Below, in pieces: positions 33,026 to 40,078 of a stretch of DNA of 40,614 bases; the stretch's first letter is position 1; each line of letters starts with the position of its first letter. Origin of the DNA: CAYPEK01 sp964409645 (GTDB taxonomy: Bacteria > UBP15 > UBA6099); contig CAYPEK010000030.1 in assembly GCA_964409645.1 (NCBI GenBank), positions 1 to 40,614 of the forward strand. The letters run 5' to 3'. The notes beneath the pieces were generated by a model. It made no database searches. It saw nothing but the letters and a program-made list of their open reading frames with translations, and was not told the origin of the DNA. The translations under genes and the position numbers were made by a program.

Positions 33026-34566
33026 GTTGGCCGGTTAACATGTTTGTGGGTTCGCTGAAACAAAATAAATACGAGGCATGGGCAAAACCCCTCCTCGTGG
33101 TTTCCATACTCATTTTCGTTTTAATCAGACTTATTAAAGGGCCCGGCGGAGACGGAATGCCGGAAACTTATTCCTCTTTCTTTTTCTTTTGCAGTTTAGG
33201 CGCATTTCTCATTTATAAAAAAGCATGGAACGCGGATGAAAAACTCAACATTATGATAGTTTTCATCGCCGCCTACACCGTTCGTTTCATCGCGGCTATT
33301 ATTTTCTTCCCCTATTTCACATCCATACATTGGTCGGATCATTGGATGTACATAAGAGTCGGTCAAATCCTTTCCCATCACTGGAACATGGATATGTATA
33401 AACTGATGGCTGCGATGAACATCTCCGGGCATCAAGGCTTTTACGTTTTTGTCGCCTCACACATGAGGATCAACCCGAACCCGATTTTCATTGTGCCGAC
33501 AAATACATTTCTGAGCGCATACTCAACAGTTCTTCTGTACAATATTTGCAGGAATTTTCACTCGACCGACAACGACAGAAAAATACTCCTCGCCGGAACG
33601 ATGCTCTTTGCCTTCTTCCCTCGTTCCATTTTTTACAGCACGGTTCTTTTGAAGGAAGCCGCTACTTGTTTTCTGTGCCTTCTTTTCATTGACAATATGT
33701 TCAAGTTTTTCAAAGGGAAACTGATCGAACCGGTAATATTAATGATTCTTGCGCTTATACCCTTGTTTTCTCTAAGAATTTATTTGATGCCGATTCTCCT
33801 GCTCACACTTTTCATCTCGGTATTCTGGTATCGTGAAAAATCGGAAAGAGGCAGGAAACTGGCAATAGGCATACTTGCATTGTTCGTGGCCTCTTTCGTT
33901 TTACTATGGGTCATATTCCCGAAATCAAGCTTTTTCGGACTTGCCTTCTACTACATATTTCATGAAATCGGAAGCAAAGGCGTCCTGCAGACTCTAATGG
34001 AAGCGAGAGGTGAATTCTCGAACGAAGGAGTGACTTCTTACGCACAACTCAAATACACCTCGATAGGGCAGATGCTTCTATATTTCCCTGTCGGGCTTCT
34101 GCGAACCTTCGTCACACCAATTCAATGGTTCCGAGAGGGCAAAGACGTCAGAGATACAGTAGAAGTCTATATGGCTGTCTTGTGGTATCTGCTTATGCCG
34201 TTTGTATTCGCCGGTTTCTATGATATGGTAAAACGCAAACTTAAATCGGCACTCCCTGTAATAACTTATGTGGTCTTGGTGATACTCTTCGTTTCCGTAA
34301 TCTTTATGGGCTCTCAGACACGCCACAACAATCTCATGTATCCTTTCCTCTGTCTTTTCGCGGCATACGGAATATCCAGATGGAGAGAACTCCTGCCGTT
34401 CACATTCGCAGTATATTTCATTCTCGGGATAATAATTACGGCAGCAGAAGCTTCGATTAAAGGAACGCTGTTATTGCTTGGGCCTTCATGTCTTGCAATC
34501 ATGATCGGCGTCATTGTATGCCTTGCTAAAGCCGATAATCAGAGACAGAAACTAACCATAAAATAA
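33022..34566 (+). CDS. Polytopic membrane protein, possible GT-C transferase or Wzy-like polymerase
   Basis: A 514-aa protein with about 10 membrane helices. WSDHWMY near residue 110 lies in the first external loop and could be the acidic motif of a GT-C fold (as in PMT-type enzymes), which uses a lipid-linked sugar donor. An O-antigen polymerase role is equally possible; no diagnostic Wzy motif can be read. SRWRELLP and similar basic patches lie at the cytoplasmic ends. ATGA overlap couples it to the GT4 gene. A hairpin follows its stop. Confidence 0.7.
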   Translation: MSWPVNMFVGSLKQNKYEAWAKPLLVVSILIFVLIRLIKGPGGDGMPETYSSFFFFCSLGAFLIYKKAWNADEKLNIMIVFIAAYTVRFIAAIIFFPYFTSIHWSDHWMYIRVGQILSHHWNMDMYKLMAAMNISGHQGFYVFVASHMRINPNPIFIVPTNTFLSAYSTVLLYNICRNFHSTDNDRKILLAGTMLFAFFPRSIFYSTVLLKEAATCFLCLLFIDNMFKFFKGKLIEPVILMILALIPLFSLRIYLMPILLLTLFISVFWYREKSERGRKLAIGILALFVASFVLLWVIFPKSSFFGLAFYYIFHEIGSKGVLQTLMEARGEFSNEGVTSYAQLKYTSIGQMLLYFPVGLLRTFVTPIQWFREGKDVRDTVEVYMAVLWYLLMPFVFAGFYDMVKRKLKSALPVITYVVLVILFVSVIFMGSQTRHNNLMYPFLCLFAAYGISRWRELLPFTFAVYFILGIIITAAEASIKGTLLLLGPSCLAIMIGVIVCLAKADNQRQKLTIK

Positions 34567-34595
34567 AAACCCGCTTCATATTACGAAACGGGTTT
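34564..34595 (-). terminator. Rho-independent terminator of the pgk operon
   Basis: On the minus strand AAACCCG plus TTC pair with GAA and CGGGTTT across one mismatch (7-base loop), followed by TTATTTT. The plus strand has a poorer T run, so it ends the pgk operon best but may also serve the membrane-protein gene. Confidence 0.75.
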
Positions 34596-34624
34596 ATATA
34601 GTTCGTAACTATTTAATCTGCTGA

Positions 34625-35818
34625 TTATGCCCTGTCCGTGAGTGCTTCGACGCCCGGGAGTTTCTTGCCTTCGAGAATTTCGAGCGAAGCTCCGCCGCCT
34701 GTGGAAACATGCGAGAACCTGTCCGCGAGCCCCATCTTGCGAACCGCGCTCGCCGAGTCGCCGCCGCCGATGATCGACACGCATTCGGAGAATGCCGCGG
34801 CTTCCGCCACTTTGAAAGTCCCCTCCGCGAAAGGCTTCATTTCGAAAACGCCCATCGGCCCGTTCCACACGAGCGTCTTGCACGCTTTGATCTTCTCAGA
34901 GAAAAGCTCGATCGTCTTCGGTCCGATGTCGAGGCCCATCCATCCCGCCGGAATCGCATCCGCCGATACTACTTGCTTATTCGCATCTTCCTTGAAAGCA
35001 TCAGCCGCGACCACATCCACCGGGAGCACGATCTCCGCGCCTTTTTCCTTCGCGAGAGCGAGCAGCCGTTTCGCCTCTTCGACTCTGTCTTCCTCGCATT
35101 TCGACGCGCCGATCTCAAGGCCCTGTGCCTTGTAGAACGTGAACGCCATTCCGCCGCCGATGAGAATCGCATCGACGCGGTTCAGCAGATTTTCGATAAC
35201 GAGAATCTTGTCGGAAACTTTCGCGCCGCCGAGCATGGCTATGAACGGCTTTTCCGGCTTTGCGAGAACGCTGTCGAAATACTCGATTTCCTTTTTAAAC
35301 AAGAGGCCCGCCACCGCCGGTTTTACAAACTGCGTAATGCCATATACCGATGCGTGCGGCCTGTGCGCAGTGCCAAACGCGTCGTTTGCATAGATGTCGC
35401 CGAGCGACGCGAGCTGTTTCGCGAACTCGGGATCGCCCTTCTCTTCCTCCTTGTGGAATCGGAGATTTTCGAGAAGAAGAACCTCGCCGGGCTGCAAACC
35501 CTTCGCCATCGCTTTAACAGTATCGCCGATGCAGTCATCCGCGAAATCCACCGGCGCTTCGAGCAATCCTCGAAGGTGCTCGCACACCGGTTTCATGCTG
35601 AACTCAGCTTTATACTCGCCTTTCGGGCGGCCGAGATGGCTCATCAGAACAAGAGACGCGCCATGCGTGAGAATATAATTGATAGTCGGCATCGCCTCCC
35701 TGATCCTGAAATCGTCTCCCACTTCCTTCTTCTCGTTCAGCGGAACGTTGAAGTCCACCCGCATCACAACCCTCTTACCCTTCAGATCGACATCTTCCAC
35801 CGTTAATTTTCTCAGCAT
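34625..35818 (-). CDS. pgk: Phosphoglycerate kinase
   Basis: A 397-aa enzyme exchanging phosphate between 1,3-bisphosphoglycerate and ADP. ATG 35818 is chosen: GGAGG lies 8 bases upstream and the peptide LRKLTVEDVDLKGKRV is the family start; the longer frame starts 10 codons earlier without SD. Motifs: VDFNVPL near 22-28, SHLGRPKGE near 61-69, ANDAFGTAHRPHAS near 145-158, and the nucleotide loop GGGDSASAV with STGGGASLE at the C-terminus. Cytoplasmic. It follows gapA after 137 bases that contain a strong hairpin; a terminator follows. Confidence 0.96.
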   Translation of the reverse strand: MLRKLTVEDVDLKGKRVVMRVDFNVPLNEKKEVGDDFRIREAMPTINYILTHGASLVLMSHLGRPKGEYKAEFSMKPVCEHLRGLLEAPVDFADDCIGDTVKAMAKGLQPGEVLLLENLRFHKEEEKGDPEFAKQLASLGDIYANDAFGTAHRPHASVYGITQFVKPAVAGLLFKKEIEYFDSVLAKPEKPFIAMLGGAKVSDKILVIENLLNRVDAILIGGGMAFTFYKAQGLEIGASKCEEDRVEEAKRLLALAKEKGAEIVLPVDVVAADAFKEDANKQVVSADAIPAGWMGLDIGPKTIELFSEKIKACKTLVWNGPMGVFEMKPFAEGTFKVAEAAAFSECVSIIGGGDSASAVRKMGLADRFSHVSTGGGASLEILEGKKLPGVEALTDRA

Positions 35819-35884
35819 TTCAACGCCTCCAGCTTTCGGGATTTCCAACCCGTATTTATTGAATCTTCCTTCAAATAAATATCC

Positions 35885-35908
35885 GCGAGGGGCTTTTCAG
35901 CCCCCCGC
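35885..35908 (-). promoter_or_regulatory. Stable hairpin between gapA and pgk
   Basis: GCG and GGGGCT pair with AGCCCC and CGC across one mismatch; on the minus strand the loop is GAAA, a stable GNRA tetraloop. There is no T run, so it is not a plain terminator. It may set mRNA stability or differential expression of gapA and pgk. Confidence 0.55.
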
Positions 35909-35955
35909 CGATACCTTTATTCACATTTCCAGATTTACGACCTGCGACAACCGGC

Positions 35956-36981
35956 TTACAGAGATTTGCCGACCATTACCGCGAGATCGACGAGCCGCTG
36001 GGAATATCCCATCTCGTTGTCGTACCACGAAACGACCTTCACGTGATTTTCGCCGATCATCTGCGTGAGCGCCGGATCGAAAATCGAAGAAAGCGTGCAG
36101 CCCTTGAAATCCATCGAGACGAGCGGAGCTTCCTCGTAACCGAGAATGCCCTTCAGTTCGCCTTCGGAAGCTGCTGCCTTCATCGCGTTGTTGATCGCTT
36201 CAACCGATACCGGTTTTTCAGTGATCGCCGCGAAGTCCACAACCGACACCGTCGGAGTCGGGACGCGGAGCGCGTAGCCTGTGAGCTTGCCCTTCACGCC
36301 TTCGAGGACGAGGCCGACCGCTTTCGCTGCGCCTGTCGTCGTCGGGATGATCGAAAGAGCCGCCGCGCGGGCGCGCCTCAGGTCTTTGTGCGGAAGGTCC
36401 AGAATCTTCTGGTCGTTCGTGTATGAGTGGATCGTGCACATAAGGCCGGACACGATTCCGAAGTTGTCATAGAGCACCTTCGCAACCGGCGCGAGGCAGT
36501 TCGTCGTGCACGAAGCGTTCGAAATGATGTTGTGCTTCGCCGCGTCGTACTTGCTGCTGTTCACTCCCATGACGCACGTGAAGTCGATCTCGCCCTTTGC
36601 CGGAGCCGAGAGCAGAACCTTCTTCACCGAGCCTTTAAGATGCACGGAAGCCTTTTCCTTGCTCGTGAAGAGACCCGTCGATTCGATCACGACCTGAATG
36701 CCGTGTTTTTCCCACGGTATTTCCTTCGGGTCCTTCTGCGCGTAGATGGCAATTTCCTTGCCTCCCACGATAATCTTTCCACCACCGCCTTCAGCCTGTT
36801 CGCTCTTCACATCCGCCCCGAGAATCCCATAGTTGGAATCATACTTCAGCAAGTGAGCGAGAGTGGCAGCGTCGGTCAAATCGTTAATGGCAACGACTTC
36901 GATGTCTTTGTTGTTCAGAGACAGCCGCAAGAAGTTCCTTCCGATTCTTCCAAATCCGTTGATTCCTACTTTTACCGCCAT
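35956..36981 (-). CDS. gapA: Glyceraldehyde-3-phosphate dehydrogenase, type I
   Basis: A 341-aa enzyme of glycolysis/gluconeogenesis. NAD-binding start VKVGINGFGRIGRNFLRL, with AINDLTD (D34), which favours NAD; active-site Cys C158 in SNASCTTNC; WYDNEMGYSQRLVD at the C-terminus. ATG 36981 has GGGAGG 6 bases before it. It is in series with yvcK (upstream) and pgk (downstream); a separate promoter may lie in the end of yvcK. Confidence 0.97.
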   Translation of the reverse strand: MAVKVGINGFGRIGRNFLRLSLNNKDIEVVAINDLTDAATLAHLLKYDSNYGILGADVKSEQAEGGGGKIIVGGKEIAIYAQKDPKEIPWEKHGIQVVIESTGLFTSKEKASVHLKGSVKKVLLSAPAKGEIDFTCVMGVNSSKYDAAKHNIISNASCTTNCLAPVAKVLYDNFGIVSGLMCTIHSYTNDQKILDLPHKDLRRARAAALSIIPTTTGAAKAVGLVLEGVKGKLTGYALRVPTPTVSVVDFAAITEKPVSVEAINNAMKAAASEGELKGILGYEEAPLVSMDFKGCTLSSIFDPALTQMIGENHVKVVSWYDNEMGYSQRLVDLAVMVGKSL

Positions 36982-37000
36982 GTTACACCTCCCCAGAATT

Positions 37001-37023
37001 GGCCCCCAAGGCGAATAGGGGCC
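37001..37023 (-). promoter_or_regulatory. Hairpin in the gapA leader
   Basis: GGCCCC and GGGGCC pair with an 11-base loop, just upstream of the gapA SD. No T run follows. It could affect translation or message stability. Confidence 0.45.
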
Positions 37024-37042
37024 GAAATAAGATAGAACTTAT

Positions 37043-37072
37043 ATTATAATGCTAAATACCCAGCTTCGTCAG
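37043..37072 (-). promoter_or_regulatory. Candidate internal promoter for gapA-pgk
   Basis: On the minus strand CTGACG (37072-37067) and TATAAT (37048-37043) are 18 bases apart, overlapping the last codons of yvcK. The -10 is perfect and the -35 matches at four positions. The leader would be about 55 bases and include the hairpin at 37001-37023. Confidence 0.5.
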
Positions 37073-38383
37073 CCTTTCCCGTAATTTTTCCAGTTCGAAC
37101 GTTCGGGAAGCCGGACCGGACGTCGGAACGGCTTCTTTTGCTATCTTTAAAATACACCACGCCAGCTTGTTCGGATCGTGCCTGACCAGCTCCTGCTCGC
37201 TGACAAGGTCCTCCATCACTATCCGCTTTATGCCCAGTTTATCGAGCTTGTCGCGGTCAACCTTAACAGGCTTCTGTCCCTGCGCCTCGTACTTGCCCAG
37301 CAGCCTCGAAGGATATTTATTGTTTAAAACAATATAATCAATCATGTCCCGGCCAAGCAGCTTAATTATCCTCAAAGCATGATCCGACGCCGTGTAACCG
37401 TCGGTTTCACCCGGCTGCGACATTATGTTGCACACGTAAACCTTCGGCGCTTCGGCCTTCCGCAGAGCCGCAAGTATGTCGTGCACGAGAAGATTCGGTA
37501 CAATACTAGTATAAAGCGAACCGGGCCCGATCACGATCAGGTCCGCATCGCGTATCGCCTCGATCGCCTCCGGAAGCGCGCGCACGTTCGACGGCGAGAG
37601 GAACACCCGGCTGACCGACGCCGGATCGTGCGTGATCGCCGTCTCGCCGCGGATTATCAATCCGTTCGACATTTCCGCACACAGCGTTACATTTTCCACC
37701 GTCGAAGGCAGAACATTACCGCGCACAGCGAGCACCTTGCTTAGTTCCTGAATCGCTTTGTAAAAATCGCCGCCTTTCAATTCGGTCATCGCGGCCAAAA
37801 GCAGATTCCCGACCGAATGCCCGTTGAGCGGCCCCTCGCCTTTGAACCGGCTCGAGAACAACTCCAGAACCGCCGTTTCAGACGCCGCAAGCGCCGCGAT
37901 GCACTGCCTTATGTCGCCGGGCGGAAGTATATGCAGTTCCTCGCGCAGCCGACCGGAGCTGCCGCCGTCGTCGCTCACCGTCACTATCGCCGTTATATTC
38001 GACGTGAATTCTTTAAGTCCTCGTAAAAGCGAGTGCAGCCCGGTTCCGCCGCCGATCACGACTATTTTCAACCCCTTGCTCAGGAGCATGTCCTCAAACA
38101 GCAAATCGACCAGCTTATTGTCGGCCTCCGGCATGAAAAGTCCTATGATTCTTTTATTCAGTTTCTTCATGCCGTATATAATCATGTAAATGCCGATCAC
38201 GATCAGCGAAATCCCGACCACGCCCTGACGGACGTAGTTCGTGACAAACGAATAAAAATCGCGTGGAATGTTCTTGCCGAGCTCGAACACAACGCCGAGA
38301 CTGAGAATAAGCACGCCTACAACCACCAGCGCCACCCAGCGCTTGAACTTCAATCCCGGATAAAACCACTTCCATTGATTCAT
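37052..38383 (-). CDS. yvcK: YvcK/CofD-like gluconeogenesis factor with N-terminal membrane anchor
   Basis: A 443-aa protein. Residues about 15-35 and 50-72 form two membrane helices, followed by the YvcK domain: VVIGGGTGLHSLLRGLKEF (near 108-126), VTVSDDGGSSGRLREELHI, PPGDIRQCIAALA, and IGPGSLYTSIVPNLLV. YvcK binds UDP-sugars and is needed for growth on gluconeogenic carbon in Bacillus; it is related to the CofD fold but does not make F420. The anchored form places it at the inner face of the membrane. Position between rapZ and gapA-pgk fits a role in carbon and envelope balance. Confidence 0.92.
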   Translation of the reverse strand: MNQWKWFYPGLKFKRWVALVVVGVLILSLGVVFELGKNIPRDFYSFVTNYVRQGVVGISLIVIGIYMIIYGMKKLNKRIIGLFMPEADNKLVDLLFEDMLLSKGLKIVVIGGGTGLHSLLRGLKEFTSNITAIVTVSDDGGSSGRLREELHILPPGDIRQCIAALAASETAVLELFSSRFKGEGPLNGHSVGNLLLAAMTELKGGDFYKAIQELSKVLAVRGNVLPSTVENVTLCAEMSNGLIIRGETAITHDPASVSRVFLSPSNVRALPEAIEAIRDADLIVIGPGSLYTSIVPNLLVHDILAALRKAEAPKVYVCNIMSQPGETDGYTASDHALRIIKLLGRDMIDYIVLNNKYPSRLLGKYEAQGQKPVKVDRDKLDKLGIKRIVMEDLVSEQELVRHDPNKLAWCILKIAKEAVPTSGPASRTFELEKLRERLTKLGI

Positions 38384-38410
38384 ATCAGACCGCCGTTCCG
38401 TCCTGCCCCT

Positions 38411-39298
38411 TCACGATACCGATATGTCTCTATGCTTAATTGATACATTGAATCCTTTTTTCGAAAGCAGCCTGAACAGCTCGATCGCGAGCACAACCGA
38501 TCTGTGGTGACCGCCCGTGCAGCCGATCGCCACCACGAGATTGCTCTTTCCTTCCTCCACAGAATGGTCGAGCGTGAAAAGCGTCAGGTCCGCCATCCGC
38601 TTCATGTACTCCTGCGTCAGCGGGCTCTTCATCACGTAGTCGTAAACCTCCTGATTCTCCCCGCTGAGCTTCTTTAGATTCTCTTCATAATACGGGTTCG
38701 GCAGGAAGCGCACGTCGAACACCAGATCAGCGTCCAGCGGCAGCCCGTACTTAAATCCGAATGATATGATATTGACCGAAACGTGAGATGCCTTTTCATC
38801 CCCGAGAATCGCATCTGTAATTTCCTTCTTAAGCACCCATATATTCATCTTCGACGTGTCGATGTAATAATCCGCGCGGTCCTTGAGCGGCTTGAGTTTC
38901 AGCCTTTCGGCGTGAATCCCGTCGATGATCCTGTCCTCGCCGCCCGCGAGCGGATGCATCCGCCGCGTCTCTTTGTAGCGACGCACCAGAACGTCGTCGT
39001 TCGCATCGAGAAAGATAATTTTGTACTTGTAGCCTGAATTGTCGAGAGCGTCCAGCGCCTTGAACAGGTCGTCGAAAAACTCGCCGCCGCGAATGTCGAT
39101 CACGAGCGAAACGCGGTCTATCGACCGCTGAGAGTTCGAGCATAACTCCGCGAAATGCGGAATCAGCGCGGGCGGCAGATTATCGACGCAGTAGTAGCCG
39201 AGGTCTTCGAAGCACTTATTGGCAATAGTCTTACCGGCGCCGCTCAGTCCCGTGAGAATAAAAAAATCGATGTTACGCCTTTTCTCCGATGTATCCAT
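38411..39298 (-). CDS. rapZ: RapZ/YvcJ-type RNase adapter, P-loop nucleotide-binding protein
   Basis: A 295-aa protein. Walker A GLSGAGKT at 18-25, DNLPPALIPHFAEL, DIRGGEFFDDLF, FLDANDDVLVRRYKETRR, and the C-terminal GCTGGHHRSVVLAIEL segment are diagnostic of RapZ. In E. coli it guides RNase E to the small RNA GlmZ and senses glucosamine-6-phosphate; in Bacillus (YvcJ) it is a nucleotide-binding protein. It links amino-sugar supply to control. ATG 39298 lies inside the end of ribE (26-base overlap). YvcK follows after 27 bases. Confidence 0.95.
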   Translation of the reverse strand: MDTSEKRRNIDFFILTGLSGAGKTIANKCFEDLGYYCVDNLPPALIPHFAELCSNSQRSIDRVSLVIDIRGGEFFDDLFKALDALDNSGYKYKIIFLDANDDVLVRRYKETRRMHPLAGGEDRIIDGIHAERLKLKPLKDRADYYIDTSKMNIWVLKKEITDAILGDEKASHVSVNIISFGFKYGLPLDADLVFDVRFLPNPYYEENLKKLSGENQEVYDYVMKSPLTQEYMKRMADLTLFTLDHSVEEGKSNLVVAIGCTGGHHRSVVLAIELFRLLSKKGFNVSIKHRDISVS

Positions 39299-39926
39299 GA
39301 TCCTTTAATTTCCGCAGAAGCCCGTCGCCGCCGTCTCCCGCCGTCTTTCGGCTCCAGAAAACGTACCGAGCGAGCACATCCGCTTCTATATTGACTTTAT
39401 CCCCCGCCGATTTCTCCGCGAGCGTCGTTGCTCCCATCGTATGGGGAATAATGTAAACCTCGAACGTATCATCGCGCACACTGCCCACCGTCAGGCTTAT
39501 CCCATCCACCGCCACGCTGCCCTTCGGTGCAATCAGCGGCGCATACTCCCTGTCGAAACGCACAGTAAAAACCTTCTGCGTCTCGTCCGCTGCCACGGAT
39601 ACTATCTTGCCTACACAATCCACATGTCCCGTCACATAATGCCCGCCCACTCTGTCACCTACTCGAAGCGCGGGCTCGATATTCACATGCGAGTTAGGCT
39701 TAAGGCCGGAAAGCGTCGTCCTGCTGAAAGTCTCCTCCCCGACATCCATCGCCACCACACCGCCGCCGATCGACGTTGCCGTCAGGCAAACCCCGCTCAC
39801 GGATATGCTGTCGCCGAGCGCCGCATCGGCCGCCGTCTGCGGACACTTCACGTTCAGTACGAGCGAGCGTCCCTTGCGCGCGACAGATTCAATCACTCCG
39901 ACCTCTTTTATAATTCCCGTGAACAA
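39273..39926 (-). CDS. ribE: Riboflavin synthase alpha chain
   Basis: A 217-aa enzyme that dismutates 6,7-dimethyl-8-ribityllumazine to riboflavin. Two homologous lumazine-binding halves: MFTGIIKEVG at the start with DSISVSGVCLTAT near 39-51, then VGGHYVTGHVD and GSVAVDGISLTVGSV in the second half. TTG 39926 is the start, with AAGGA about 8 bases upstream. No other rib genes are nearby; its pairing with rapZ is unusual. Confidence 0.95.
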   Translation of the reverse strand: MFTGIIKEVGVIESVARKGRSLVLNVKCPQTAADAALGDSISVSGVCLTATSIGGGVVAMDVGEETFSRTTLSGLKPNSHVNIEPALRVGDRVGGHYVTGHVDCVGKIVSVAADETQKVFTVRFDREYAPLIAPKGSVAVDGISLTVGSVRDDTFEVYIIPHTMGATTLAEKSAGDKVNIEADVLARYVFWSRKTAGDGGDGLLRKLKDHGYIGEKA

Positions 39927-40036
39927 ACCTTTTTCCTTTTTAATTTTTCACTATCTATCAACAGCGCGATACACCACTGCAATGATAACTTTAAAACACT
40001 TCTCCGTTGCGGTTTCGCCTCCGGCCGCTTTTTCAA

Positions 40037-40043
40037 TTATAAT
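40037..40043. promoter_or_regulatory. Overlapping -10 boxes for divergent ribE and the QueG-like gene
   Basis: ATTATAAT (40036-40043) gives TATAAT on the plus strand (40038-40043) and on the minus strand (40042-40037). The plus-strand leader would be about 30 bases and carries the SD GGAGCGGG. No good -35 was found on either side. Confidence 0.4.
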
Positions 40044-40078
40044 ATAGTTGTTTTTGTAAGAACACACGGAGCGGGAAA

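Noticed and set aside
34709..35806. 365-codon plus-strand frame opposite pgk
   Set aside because: Antisense shadow of pgk, Arg-rich, no family match.
36982..37051. Hairpin at 37001-37023 as terminator of yvcK
   Set aside because: No T run follows on either strand, so it is listed as a leader structure and not a terminator.
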